From positions 439,114 to 503,113 of the forward strand of contig NZ_PPTH01000016.1 of NCBI RefSeq assembly GCF_002954225.1: a stretch of DNA of 64,000 nucleotides, in the 5' to 3' direction. The notes beneath the pieces were generated by a model. The model did not search any database. It had not been told where the DNA came from and was given only the letters and a program-made list of their open reading frames with translations. Shown in pieces: positions 41,824 through 49,738 of the stretch (position 1 is the stretch's first letter; each line of letters opens with the position of its first letter). Made by a program: the position numbers and the translations under genes. This DNA comes from Arthrobacter ruber (GTDB lineage Bacteria; Actinomycetota; Actinomycetes; Actinomycetales; Micrococcaceae).

Positions 41824-42559
41824 GGACGTCCACGCCCGCGGAGACGAGGGCCCGGCGGACCGCCGCGGCCATCGCGACGGCGCCCGGTGTGTCCCCGTGC
41901 ACGCAGATGCTCTCGGGAGAGATGCGGATGCGGGACCCGTCGATCGCCACCACTTCGCCGTCCGTCGCCATGCGCAGGACATGCTCGACGACCTCCGCCT
42001 CGGCATGCAGGACCGACCCGGGTTCACGCCGGGACACCAGCGCGCCGTCGGGCTGGTAGGCGCGGTCGGCGAAGGCCTCGGCCACCGTACGCAGTCCTGC
42101 CGAACGGGCCTCGGTCTCGATCACGGAGCCGGGGAGCACCAGCAGCGGCAGTGCGTCGTCGACGTCGCGGACCGCCCGGACCACGGCGCGGGCCTGCCGC
42201 TCGTGGACGGCGATGGTGTTGTACAGCGCGCCGTGCGGCTTGACGTACTGCACGGAGGTTCCGGCAGCACGGGCCAGGGCCTGCAGTGCCCCGATCTGGT
42301 AGATGACGTCGTCGGTGAGTTCGCCCGGGTCGACGTCAATGAACCGCCGCCCGAATCCGGCGAGGTCGCGGTACCCGGGGTGGGCGCCGACGGTCACCCC
42401 GGCGGTGGCGGCGGCGGAGCAGGTGGCGCGGATGCCGGCCGGGTCTCCTGCATGGAACCCGCAGGCCACATTCGCGCTGGAGACCGACCCGATGATGCTC
42501 GCGTCATCACCGAACGTCCAGTTCCCGAAGGACTCCCCGACGTCGCTGTTCAGGTCCAT
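41810..42559 (-). CDS. pxpA: 5-oxoprolinase subunit A (LamB/YcsF family)
   Basis: This 249-residue protein has the full LamB/YcsF pattern: [19 protein letters not shown] at the start, [38 protein letters not shown] and a late [12 protein letters not shown]. PxpA is the catalytic hydrolase part of the bacterial 5-oxoprolinase PxpABC and acts in the cytoplasm to recycle 5-oxoproline, a toxic by-product of glutamate or gamma-glutamyl metabolism. The gene is directly upstream of, and overlapping, the fused pxpBC. No pyroglutamate transporter lies beside it. Confidence 0.93.
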   Translation of the reverse strand: MDLNSDVGESFGNWTFGDDASIIGSVSSANVACGFHAGDPAGIRATCSAAATAGVTVGAHPGYRDLAGFGRRFIDVDPGELTDDVIYQIGALQALARAAGTSVQYVKPHGALYNTIAVHERQARAVVRAVRDVDDALPLLVLPGSVIETEARSAGLRTVAEAFADRAYQPDGALVSRREPGSVLHAEAEVVEHVLRMATDGEVVAIDGSRIRISPESICVHGDTPGAVAMAAAVRRALVSAGVDVRAFA

Positions 42560-42677
42560 TGCCGCGCCCCCTCCTGGTCGCTCCCGTCAGTATGCCGTGA
42601 TCGGAATGCACCGGTCGACAGGAGGCTGAGCCGCGTGCACCCTTCGGGCCGCCCGGCCTTCCGCGGCCGTGCTGGGA

Positions 42678-42938
42678 TCAGACGTCCGACCGGAAGCCCG
42701 TGAACTTGTGCGAACCATCGCAGTACGGCTTCAGCGCCGACGCCCCGCACCGGCACAGCGCCACGGTCCGGCGCGTACGCGGCAACTCCTCGCCGTCCGC
42801 TCCGACGAGCACGAAGTCGCCGCGGACCAGCAGGGGTCCATCGGGGCAGGCCACGACGGACACCGGAGCTGCTGCACCCGAGTTCAGCGGGCGCCCCGGC
42901 GCGGGGTCCCGCTCCTCGTTCCTCAGGTCGGCGCTCAT
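42678..42938 (-). CDS. CDGSH iron-sulfur domain protein
   Basis: This 86-residue protein has the full CDGSH signature: C62-x-C64-x2-S67-x3-P71-x-C73-D-G-S-H77. The three Cys and one His hold a redox-active 2Fe-2S cluster that can transfer electrons or clusters. There is no membrane anchor, unlike mitochondrial relatives. Its ATG overlaps the stop of the upstream iron-enzyme gene by four bases (ATGA), so the two are coupled. The pairing suggests the CDGSH protein supplies electrons or iron-sulfur clusters to that enzyme. Confidence 0.93.
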   Translation of the reverse strand: MSADLRNEERDPAPGRPLNSGAAAPVSVVACPDGPLLVRGDFVLVGADGEELPRTRRTVALCRCGASALKPYCDGSHKFTGFRSDV

Positions 42939-43969
42939 GGGGCCATCGCCTCGGAAGGGAGCAGGGAGGAGCGGCCGTCCTCCCAGGCGGCCATGATCCG
43001 CTCCGTCATGATGGAGTCGACGGCGAGGGCCGCCGCTGCACCGAACAGGACGTCGGCAAGGAGATGGGGATCGGACTCGACGAGCCCACCGGCCATGTCG
43101 CGGCCGGCGATCTGCTCGTGGACGGCGTCGGCCTCCACGTGTTCGTCGAAGTACCCGGTGGCGGCCTCACCGTAACCGAGCCGGGTGAAGCCCCGGGAGT
43201 ACAGTCGGTTGGGCTGGGACGACGTCATCTCGTAGGCGGCGAGATGCCCCACGATCGCACCCCGCAGTCGACGGTTGAGACCGAAGAGGGACATCAGGTT
43301 GTTGCTCGCCAGCGTGATGGCCGGCGCGGCATCGAGGTAGGCGCCGTAGGTGTCGTCCATCCCGAGCTCGCGCATGGTCCGGGCGAAAAGGGACGAGTGC
43401 ATGCGCGCCAGCAGGCCGTTGCCGTACTCGTCGGCCTGGATCTCCACCAGGGCCGCTTTCGCCCGTCCTGCGAGGCGGGGGATGGCCCAGGTGTGCGGAT
43501 CGGCTTCCCGGAGCTGGGAGATGGATCTGTGCACGAGGAACTCCCGCAGCTGGTCGTCCGTGGCGGTCCTCGCGACGAAGCGGGACATGCTGGGGCCGGA
43601 ATCCCCGGCGGTCATGCGGAACAGTTCCGCGCAGACGGCTTCACCGGTCGCATCGGGCAGCTCGCCGAGCACCACCTCGTCCCGCACGCGCGCCTCGAAA
43701 GCCACCTCGATGCGCTGCCGCACGCCCAGCAGTCGGAGATTCCATTCCCAGTCGTCGCCCGCGCCTTCGATTCCGCTGTAGTGGAGCTCGTAGAGGCAGA
43801 AGAGAGCGAGCTGGAGGTCGTCGTCGTGCAGGATGTCCGGCGTCCGTGTCACCGCGGCCCCGACCGCGGACTCGAGGAGGGAGAGGGCGTCCCCCGGGGA
43901 GTCGACGGTGCCGGTGAGGACGGCCAAAAGCAGGGTGCTGGCTTCGCCACGCGGTGCGGGTTGCTTCAT
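42935..43969 (-). CDS. Iron-containing redox enzyme family protein (heme-oxygenase-like fold)
   Basis: ATG 43969 has AGAGG seven bases upstream, which gives 344 residues. The protein belongs to the iron-containing redox enzyme family of the heme-oxygenase-like diiron group. Candidate metal ligands fall in the expected order: FCLYELHYSG (Glu and His), VEIQADEYGNG (Glu and Asp/Glu), then YFDEHVEADAVHE (Glu, His and Asp). These non-heme diiron enzymes can cleave C-C bonds, hydroxylate or oxidise N-containing substrates. The coupled CDGSH protein could be its reductant. Substrate unknown. Confidence 0.82.
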   Translation of the reverse strand: MKQPAPRGEASTLLLAVLTGTVDSPGDALSLLESAVGAAVTRTPDILHDDDLQLALFCLYELHYSGIEGAGDDWEWNLRLLGVRQRIEVAFEARVRDEVVLGELPDATGEAVCAELFRMTAGDSGPSMSRFVARTATDDQLREFLVHRSISQLREADPHTWAIPRLAGRAKAALVEIQADEYGNGLLARMHSSLFARTMRELGMDDTYGAYLDAAPAITLASNNLMSLFGLNRRLRGAIVGHLAAYEMTSSQPNRLYSRGFTRLGYGEAATGYFDEHVEADAVHEQIAGRDMAGGLVESDPHLLADVLFGAAAALAVDSIMTERIMAAWEDGRSSLLPSEAMAP

Positions 43970-44053
43970 CGAGGACCTCTTCTGTCGGGAACGACCCACC
44001 GGGCCGGGGCCAGCATACTTCCCCCTACGACGTGGTGGACGCCACAGGGCAGA

Positions 44054-44103
44054 CGACGACGCCGGCCCCGCGGTACAGGCGTACCGGGGGGCCGGCGTCG
44101 TCG
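44054..44103 (-). terminator. Strong terminator hairpin after the DUF4383 gene
   Basis: A nearly perfect 23-base stem is formed by 44054-44076 and 44081-44103, with one mismatch and a loop of four (AGGC). It lies about 60 bases after the DUF4383 stop in the direction of transcription. It is the strongest hairpin in the window. Confidence 0.8.
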
Positions 44104-44162
44104 CCGCTTCCGGCAGGACGGGCCCGGAAGCGCCGCGTCACCCCGTCAGGGGTGCACTGCTC

Positions 44163-44624
44163 CTAGGTGCGCCTGGCCGTGTCGCGGGAGCCACGGCTCA
44201 GGGCGAGGGCCAGCCCGATCATGCCGACGGCCAGGAAGAAGTGCAGCCAGTTGTCCGCGCTGTTCAACGGGACGAAGTTGGCCGCCGATTCCTGCCCGAT
44301 GAAGAGGCCGTAGATCCACAGGACGGCGTAGATGATGCCACCGACCAGCAGGTACGAGCGTGCTCCCGAGACGGTCCGCGCCATGGCGAGACCCGCGATG
44401 CCGAACAGCAGGTGGACGATGTTGTGCAGGATCGAGACCTGGAAGATACCGAGCAGCATCGCCTCAGACTGATGCCCGGCGAACCTCATCGTGTCGTAGT
44501 CGGACGTGATCCCCGGGATGAATCCCAGGATTCCGACCAGCAGGAACACGATGCCTACGGCCTGTGCGGCGCGCTGGAGGGTCGTCTTGCCACCCTCCAC
44601 CGTCCGGTTGTTCGTATTTGCCAT
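44163..44624 (-). CDS. DUF4383 family membrane protein
   Basis: This 153-residue protein has four membrane segments (about 22-42, 58-80, 90-112 and 126-143). The family pattern is visible: QRAAQAVGIVFLLVGILGF, FQVSILHNIVHLLFGIAGL and NSADNWLHFFLAVGMI, with two conserved His-containing helices. DUF4383 proteins are small membrane proteins found in actinobacteria and others, often near stress or heme genes; function unknown. Its Shine-Dalgarno site (AGAAGGAGATC) precedes ATG 44624. The 280-450 bases upstream hold two of the proposed MarR sites, so it may share control with the operon at 45069. Confidence 0.82.
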   Translation of the reverse strand: MANTNNRTVEGGKTTLQRAAQAVGIVFLLVGILGFIPGITSDYDTMRFAGHQSEAMLLGIFQVSILHNIVHLLFGIAGLAMARTVSGARSYLLVGGIIYAVLWIYGLFIGQESAANFVPLNSADNWLHFFLAVGMIGLALALSRGSRDTARRT

Positions 44625-44903
44625 CAGGATCTCCTTCTCTTCGGGTAGCGCGAACGGTTATTCGCGGTTCAGTTTGTCCTGGACGGTACCGGCCAGTTTC
44701 TCCACGGTGTTCGGGATCTCCGTGGTGCCGTAGGACCGCGCATCGGGGTGCGTGGGCGGCGGTATCGGCGCGTATGACGGAGAAACACGGGTGCTCCCTC
44801 CCCACGTCGGCCCCCCGGTCTCGGGTCCGCTCCTTCTGGAGGCGCCCGCAGGAGGTCCTGTTGCTTCTACGGTAGGGGCACCTCTAGGATCTCCGAAAGG
44901 TAC

Positions 44904-44972
44904 TAAGTCTACTTATTTTGAAGTTGCGGAATCTGGGAAAAGAGCTTGCGTGAATGAATGTAAGCATGCTTA
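44904..44972. promoter_or_regulatory. Pair of MarR-type palindromes before the stress operon
   Basis: TAAGTCTACTTA (44904-44915) and the perfect palindrome TAAGCATGCTTA (44961-44972) lie 57 bases apart in the 444-base region between the divergent DUF4383 gene and the operon at 45069. A possible -10 box (TATAAC, 45038-45043) follows. Sites of the same type occur before the PRC-barrel gene (48526 and 48549) and the MarR gene (49643). A shared regulator is inferred. Confidence 0.6.
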
Positions 44973-45068
44973 GCTTTAGTCATACGGCCAGCATGGGATG
45001 CCGCACCATTGCATCGAGCACACGCTGGAGCGTCCGCTATAACGGCAATATCAACGTTAGGAAGAACC

Positions 45069-45911
45069 ATGACTACGCAGAATTGGCCGCAGGATCCCCT
45101 GGTCCCCTCCACGACCGGCAACGAGTCGTCCACTTCGAACCTCGGGGCGACCGAGGTCGGCACCACGGGAACCACCGGCGGCAACTCCGGCTCCGCTGAT
45201 TCGAAGACCTCCGTCGCGAAGGACCAGGCCAAGCAGGTCGGCCAGGAGGGCAAGGACGCCGCCAAGAACGTGGCCGGCACCGCCGCCTCCGAGGCGAAGA
45301 ACGTGGCTGCCGAGGCCGGCTCGCAGGCGAAGAACCTGCTCGGCACGGTGACCTCCGAGGTCAAGAGCCAGGCCGGATCGCAGCAGCAGAAGCTCACCGA
45401 GGGCATCCGCGCCATCGCCGACGAACTGAAGTCCATGGCCGAGAAGTCGGACAACCACACGGTCTCCAGCCTCGTCCAGCAGGCCTCGCAGCGCACCGGG
45501 TCCGCCGCCAGCTGGCTCGAAGGCCGCGACGCCTCCGACATCCTCGAGGACGTCAAGTCCTACGCCCGCCGCAAGCCCGGCACCTTCCTCGCCATCGCCG
45601 CGGGCACCGGCCTCGTCGTCGGTCGCCTGACGCGTGGCCTCACGGGCAACCCCGGTTCGGACAACAGCTCCGGCAACCAGGGCGCGGCCTCCACCGGCAC
45701 GTCGACCACGGGCACCTACCCCGGGTACACGGAGGTGGGTTCGGACGCCTACAGCGGCACCCCCGCCTCCGCCGGCTTCGGCGAGACCACGCGCGGACAG
45801 CACGTCGCCGAGTCCAGCCCGGCCTTCGTCGACCCCACGGACGACTACCCCACCATCCCGCCGGGAACCCCTCCTGTGGGCACCCTCCCGAATGACGGGA
45901 GCCTGCGCTGA
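45069..45911 (+). CDS. Hydrophilic LEA-like envelope protein
   Basis: This 280-residue protein starts at ATG 45069 (GGAAGAACC upstream). Residues 1-50 are Thr/Ser/Gly rich and disordered. Residues 50-115 form an amphipathic Lys/Ala/Glu helix resembling LEA/apolipoprotein repeats, with KDQAKQVGQEGKDAAKNVAG. Residues about 145-200 have SWLEGRDASDILEDVKSYA and a hydrophobic TFLAIAAGTGLVVGRL segment that could sit in a membrane. The tail is Gly/Ser/Pro rich. Such proteins may stabilise membranes under water or osmotic stress. It is first of three coupled genes: TGATG overlap with the next. Confidence 0.75.
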   Translation: MTTQNWPQDPLVPSTTGNESSTSNLGATEVGTTGTTGGNSGSADSKTSVAKDQAKQVGQEGKDAAKNVAGTAASEAKNVAAEAGSQAKNLLGTVTSEVKSQAGSQQQKLTEGIRAIADELKSMAEKSDNHTVSSLVQQASQRTGSAASWLEGRDASDILEDVKSYARRKPGTFLAIAAGTGLVVGRLTRGLTGNPGSDNSSGNQGAASTGTSTTGTYPGYTEVGSDAYSGTPASAGFGETTRGQHVAESSPAFVDPTDDYPTIPPGTPPVGTLPNDGSLR

Positions 45912-46363
45912 TGAGTGAGGCATACACGGGCGGCGCGCACCAGGCCGCTGCACCCCTGCCGACGGAGGCGGAGCAGCGTTCCGCCAACGCCTCGGTGGGC
46001 GAACTTCTCGGGGAGGTGACGAAGGACCTCTCCAAGCTCATGCGCCAGGAAGTGGCCCTGGCCAAGGCCGAGGCCACCCTGTCGGCGAAGAACGCAGGCA
46101 AGGGTGCGGGCATGTTCGCCGGTGCCGCCGTCGGCGGTCACTTCGTCCTCCTGTTCCTCTCCCTCGCCCTGATGTACGGACTCGCCGCGCTCATGCCGAT
46201 CGGCTGGGCCGCCCTCATCGTCGCCGTCATCTGGGGCATCATCGCCGCAGTGCTGGCGATGAAGGGCAAGAAGGAAGTCCAGAAGGTCAAGGGTCTCCCC
46301 CAGACTGCGGAGACCATCAAAGAAATTCCGCCGACACTGAAACCAGGTGAGCAGACACGATGA
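45911..46363 (+). CDS. Holin-like (DUF1469 type) membrane protein
   Basis: This 150-residue protein starts in the stop codon of the previous gene. Residues about 27-65 are an amphipathic helix with SVGELLGEVTKDLSKLMRQE and VALAKAEATLSAKN, the usual mark of the actinobacterial holin-superfamily III/DUF1469 group. Two membrane segments follow (about 72-96 and 100-120) and a Lys-rich tail. Despite the family name, chromosomal members beside DUF3618 genes are thought to be envelope stress proteins rather than lysis proteins. The four-base ATGA overlap couples it to the DUF3618 gene. Confidence 0.85.
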   Translation: MSEAYTGGAHQAAAPLPTEAEQRSANASVGELLGEVTKDLSKLMRQEVALAKAEATLSAKNAGKGAGMFAGAAVGGHFVLLFLSLALMYGLAALMPIGWAALIVAVIWGIIAAVLAMKGKKEVQKVKGLPQTAETIKEIPPTLKPGEQTR

Positions 46364-47055
46364 GCCAGACACCCGACGAGATCCGCGCAGATATCGAACG
46401 CACCCGCCAGGAACTGGGTACGGACGTCGACGCCGTTGCGGACAAAGTGAACCCCGCGAACATCGCGCACCGTCAGACCGAGAAGGTCAAGCACAGCTTC
46501 AGCAATGTGAAGGAGACCGTCATGGGCAAAGCCGAAGACGTGAAGGATTCCGTGCTCGGAAAGGCCGAGGACGTGAAGGACACGGTTGCTGACAAGGCCG
46601 GACATGCGAAGAACAAGGCCGGAAGCGGAATGGGCCACGCCCAGTCGGGCGCCGGCTCCGTGAAGGAGAGCGCTTTGGACAAGGCACACCACGCCGGCCA
46701 GGCCGTGCAGGGAGCACCCCGTCAGCTGAGCAGCAAGGCCGCGGGCAACCCCCTCGCCGCCGGGCTGATCGCTTTCGGAGCCGGCCTGCTGGTCGCCAGC
46801 ATCATCCCGGCCAGCCAGAAGGAGCAGCAGGCGGCATCGCAGCTGAAGTCGCAGGCCGCTCCGCTCAAGGAGAAGGTCACCGAGGCCGCGAAGCAGGTCG
46901 TCGAGGAGATCAAGGAGCCCGCGCAGGAGGCCGTCCAGTCCCTCAAGGAGTCGGCCACCGACTCGGTGCAGAACGTGAAGAACGAGGGCCAGCAGGCTGC
47001 GAGCGACGTCAAGGGCAGCGCCCAGGACGCGACGTCGACCGTCAAGCAGAGCTGA
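46360..47055 (+). CDS. DUF3618 family protein with LEA-like repeats
   Basis: The protein has 231 residues. The DUF3618 domain lies at the N-terminus: TPDEIRADIERTRQELGTDVD with AVADKVNPANIAHRQ. A repeat region (about 45-105) has the 11-residue unit GKAEDVKDSVL/GKAEDVKDTVA, as in LEA and apolipoprotein repeats. One membrane segment (about 128-147, AGNPLAAGLIAFGAGLLVAS) is followed by a long amphipathic helical tail. DUF3618 proteins occur in actinobacteria with holin-like partners; function unknown. The operon ends at a strong hairpin (47071-47111). Confidence 0.87.
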   Translation: MSQTPDEIRADIERTRQELGTDVDAVADKVNPANIAHRQTEKVKHSFSNVKETVMGKAEDVKDSVLGKAEDVKDTVADKAGHAKNKAGSGMGHAQSGAGSVKESALDKAHHAGQAVQGAPRQLSSKAAGNPLAAGLIAFGAGLLVASIIPASQKEQQAASQLKSQAAPLKEKVTEAAKQVVEEIKEPAQEAVQSLKESATDSVQNVKNEGQQAASDVKGSAQDATSTVKQS

Positions 47056-47070
47056 CACACCGCTCACCGA

Positions 47071-47111
47071 ACGACGGCGGCCACCGGAACACTTCCGGCG
47101 GCCGCCGTCGT
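47071..47111 (+). terminator. Terminator of the stress operon
   Basis: ACGACGGCGGCC (47071-47082) pairs with GGCCGCCGTCGT (47100-47111), and CCGGAA with TTCCGG inside, separated by one mismatch; the loop is three bases. It starts 15 bases after the stop codon. Confidence 0.8.
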
Positions 47112-47277
47112 CGTCTGTCCTGTCACACGACGACGGTGCCGTACAGCGGCACTGCGGGCCGCACAGCGGCACGATGAGGCGCGCGTCGGACCCCATCGGT
47201 GGCACTCCCGGGAACGCCTGAGCCGCTGTGATCAGTAGCTCGGCACTCCCCGCCCGCGGCTCTGCACCCCGGGCCGC

Positions 47278-47871
47278 TCAGCCGAGGAGCGCCTCGGCCT
47301 CCGCCTGCCCGATGATCGGCTGCCGATACTCCACCGACAGGATCTCGAGCATCGCCTCCGCGTACCTGTCGTTGGTGCTGCCGATCGCATCCAGCGCGTA
47401 GCTGACCCGGAAGTCATGGGCGAAAGCGTCCGCTCCGGTGTGCGCCACACAGTTGTGGGTCGATACCCCTGCGAGAACGAGCCTCTCCACACCCAGGTCC
47501 TTCAGGCGCGCGGCGAGGTCGGTGCCGAAGAAGGCGCTGTCCCGGGTCTTCGTCACCGTCTCCAGCCCCTCGACGCGCAATCCGGCGACGGTCTCGGCCT
47601 GGTGCGAGCCGCGGAAGATGAACCCCTGGTCATCATCGAGCATGGAGCGCGTCCACGTGGAGCGGTTCCGCAGATGTTCGGTGCGCGCCACCAGGACGGG
47701 CGTATTCCCGCGGTGCGCGGCTTCGATCAGCCTGTTGCAGGCCTTGACGAGGGCATCCTGCGCACTCGCCAGAGCGGCGTCCTCGAAGAAGGCGTTCTGC
47801 ATGTCGATGACCAGCAGGGCGGTCCCGCCACCGTCGATCCCGGGGCCGGGCGAGGTGTCAGAAAGCTGCAT
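47278..47871 (-). CDS. Isochorismatase family hydrolase
   Basis: ATG 47871 gives 197 residues; GTG 47889 is possible; neither has a clear ribosome site. The catalytic triad is complete: Asp in LLVIDMQNAFF (D23), Lys in TVTKTRDSAF (K108) and the nucleophile Cys in GVSTHNCV (C141). The family hydrolyses isochorismate or amides such as nicotinamide and N-carbamoyl compounds; the exact substrate is unknown. Its start overlaps the end of the upstream gene (47858-48214) by 14 bases, so they are probably translated together. Confidence 0.85.
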   Translation of the reverse strand: MQLSDTSPGPGIDGGGTALLVIDMQNAFFEDAALASAQDALVKACNRLIEAAHRGNTPVLVARTEHLRNRSTWTRSMLDDDQGFIFRGSHQAETVAGLRVEGLETVTKTRDSAFFGTDLAARLKDLGVERLVLAGVSTHNCVAHTGADAFAHDFRVSYALDAIGSTNDRYAEAMLEILSVEYRQPIIGQAEAEALLG

Positions 47872-48214
47872 CGGGTTCACGGAGGTCACTGGCGGCAGGT
47901 TCCGCGAGCACCGGGCCGTCGACCAGCTGGACCACCTCGGCGACGGAGGGAAGACCCAGGGAGACGGCGGAGAGGAGCGCTACCTCCTCGAGTACCGCCG
48001 GACCGATGGGCGGCGTCCCTGCGAGCCGTCGCACCTCGTTCTCGCTCAGATTCGCGGCCCTAGCCACGGCGGCGTGCGTGGAGCCGGCAACGAGTGCCTG
48101 GCGGATCGCTTCGCCGCAGAGAAGCGCAAGCCTGTCCCGCTGGAACTCGGCGTCCTCGAGATCCGCTGCCGCGATCATGACGGAGGTGATGTGTGGGGGC
48201 TGTTCTGCTGGCAT
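47858..48214 (-). CDS. Hypothetical protein with helix-turn-helix-like segment
   Basis: This 118-residue protein starts at ATG 48214 after AAAGGG. No family was recognised. Residues about 45-70 (STHAAVARAANLSENEVRRL) have the spacing of a helix-turn-helix, which suggests DNA binding. The C-terminus is Leu- and Val-rich. It ends inside the isochorismatase-like gene, so the two are coupled; it may be its regulator. This is inferred. Confidence 0.55.
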   Translation of the reverse strand: MPAEQPPHITSVMIAAADLEDAEFQRDRLALLCGEAIRQALVAGSTHAAVARAANLSENEVRRLAGTPPIGPAVLEEVALLSAVSLGLPSVAEVVQLVDGPVLAEPAASDLREPDAAF

Positions 48215-48525
48215 TGTCGCCCTTTCAGGGGCTCGGCGACCATTGCCGACAGCATGGTGGTCCAGGGCGCCGGCAGGGCTTCCTGGTCCGCCGCTCCGGG
48301 CGGGCCCGCGGTACTGCCCGAGGGCGTGCGACCCGCTGGACGGAAGGAGGCTCCGCTGGAACGTCGTGCATCGGCTCGATCGAGACTGTTCGGCCGGTGG
48401 CTGGACCTTCCTGCCATCATACGGAAGCACCTGAGCCTACGGAAACCCCGACCCGGTCCGGGAGGTCATGCCGGGCGAGGGTGCCCCGCGATACCGCCCG
48501 GACACTTGAATTCGCGCCCGAACGC

Positions 48526-48569
48526 TAAGCCTGCTTCCCATTGAGTACTAAGTATGCTTACTCTAGAGG
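48526..48569 (+). promoter_or_regulatory. MarR-type palindromes at the promoter of the PRC-barrel gene
   Basis: TAAGCCTGCTTC (48526-48537) and TAAGTATGCTTA (48549-48560) are 23 bases apart, about two turns of DNA, so proteins bound to both would sit on the same face. A possible promoter (TTGAGT 48541-48546, 17 bases, TAGAGG 48564-48569) spans the second site, so binding there would block RNA polymerase. The -10 box is poor. The function is inferred. Confidence 0.6.
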
Positions 48570-48651
48570 CCGGTGGTTCGCAGGGGCTTCCGCCCCGGTG
48601 CAACCGGAATTCCATACCCCTCGCAGTGAGATTACTCAGAAGGAGAAGGAA

Positions 48652-49527
48652 ATGATTACTCAGGAACACATCGACACCCTGCTCGGCAACGGCGGCAACG
48701 TCCTCGGGTCCGACGGAGAGAAGATCGGCGCGATCGGGCAGGTCTACCTGGACGATCAGACCGGTGAGCCCAGCTGGGTCACGGCGAAGACGGGCCTCTT
48801 CGGCACGTCGGAGTCCTTCGTTCCGCTTCAGGGCGCCGACGTCCAGGGTCACGACGTGCGCGTCCCCTACTCCAAGCACCAGGTCAAGGACGCCCCCCGC
48901 GTCGAGTCCGACGGCAACCTGAGCCCGGAGGAAGAGGATCGCCTCTACCGCCACTACGAGATCGGCGGCGGCACCAGCGGCTACGCCGATACGACGACGA
49001 CCGTCGGCCACGGCGATCGCGATGTCGACATCGACACGCACTCGGGCCGCCACGCCGGCACGACCGACACGACGAGCACCTTCTCGGACACCAACAGCGG
49101 ACGCGGCACGGTCGGTCACGACACGTCCGGCCCCACCACGGATGATGCCATGACGCGCTCCGAGGAGCAGCTCCGCGTCGGCACCGAGCGCCGTGAAGCG
49201 GGACGTGCGCGCCTGCGCAAGTACGTCGTCACCGAGAACGTCACGCAGACCGTCCCGGTCAGCCGTGAGGAAGTCCGCGTGGAGCGCGAGCCCATCACGG
49301 ACGCCAACCGTGGCGACGCGTACGACGGCCCCGCCATCAGCGAGGAGGAGCACGAAGTCGTCCTCCACGCCGAGCGCCCCGTCGTCGAGAAGGAAGCTGT
49401 TCCCGTCGAGCGCGTACGCCTCGACAAGGAGACGGTGACCACCAACGAGACGGTCAGCGCCGACGTCCGCAAGGAAGAGATCGAGGTCGAGGGCGTGGAC
49501 GAGACGCGCCGCGGCAACAACCTCTAG
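48652..49527 (+). CDS. PRC-barrel and DUF2382 stress protein
   Basis: The protein has 291 residues from ATG 48652, preceded by AGGAGAAGG. Residues 1-85 are a PRC-barrel domain with VLGSDGEKIGAIGQVYLDD, then SWVTAKTGLFG and VPLQGADVQGHDVRVPY. A Gly/Thr/Asp-rich linker follows (about 100-165). The C-terminal 115 residues are DUF2382, with EEQLRVGTERREAGRARLRK and repeated V-x-V-E-R/EKE patterns. Such proteins are linked to desiccation, oxidative or general stress in actinobacteria and Deinococcus; the mechanism is unknown. It sits behind two MarR-type palindromes and ends at a perfect hairpin. Confidence 0.9.
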   Translation: MITQEHIDTLLGNGGNVLGSDGEKIGAIGQVYLDDQTGEPSWVTAKTGLFGTSESFVPLQGADVQGHDVRVPYSKHQVKDAPRVESDGNLSPEEEDRLYRHYEIGGGTSGYADTTTTVGHGDRDVDIDTHSGRHAGTTDTTSTFSDTNSGRGTVGHDTSGPTTDDAMTRSEEQLRVGTERREAGRARLRKYVVTENVTQTVPVSREEVRVEREPITDANRGDAYDGPAISEEEHEVVLHAERPVVEKEAVPVERVRLDKETVTTNETVSADVRKEEIEVEGVDETRRGNNL

Positions 49528-49542
49528 GCACAACGGCAGCAT

Positions 49543-49577
49543 GAGGAAGGCCCGGAGCACTGCTCCGGGCCTTCCTC
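49543..49577 (+). terminator. Terminator of the PRC-barrel gene
   Basis: GAGGAAGGCCCGGAG (49543-49557) pairs perfectly with CTCCGGGCCTTCCTC (49563-49577) around a five-base loop, 15 bases after the stop. Confidence 0.88.
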
Positions 49578-49642
49578 GCATCCCGTGCAGGGCGTTCTGC
49601 GGTATACACACGCTGACGCCGGGCACCGCTCGACGACGATAA

Positions 49643-49691
49643 TAAGCATGCTGTCTATTTGGTGCAAAGTTGTCTACAGTAAGTAGTAACT
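49643..49691 (+). promoter_or_regulatory. MarR-type sites upstream of the marR-like gene
   Basis: TAAGCATGCTGT (49643-49654) matches the palindrome TAAGCATGCTTA at ten of twelve positions. TAAGTAGTAACT (49680-49691) is a weaker relative that keeps the left arm. They lie 48-96 bases before the MarR start codon, which suggests that this regulator controls its own gene. Inferred from the pattern shared with the two stress promoters. Confidence 0.5.
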
Positions 49692-49738
49692 GGACAAGCG
49701 ATCACATCGCGCAGAACCAAGGGGAAGGAAACGCCATC

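Noticed and set aside
44659-44920. Open minus-strand frame ending in a helix with EKLAGTVQDKLNRE, in front of the DUF4383 gene
   Set aside because: It looks like a short stress protein, but no usable start codon lies between the upstream stop and this helix, except one GTG that would leave only about 15 residues.
45911-46363. Holin-like gene as a sign of a prophage
   Set aside because: No other phage genes, integrase or attachment repeats are nearby, and the neighbours are typical chromosomal stress genes.
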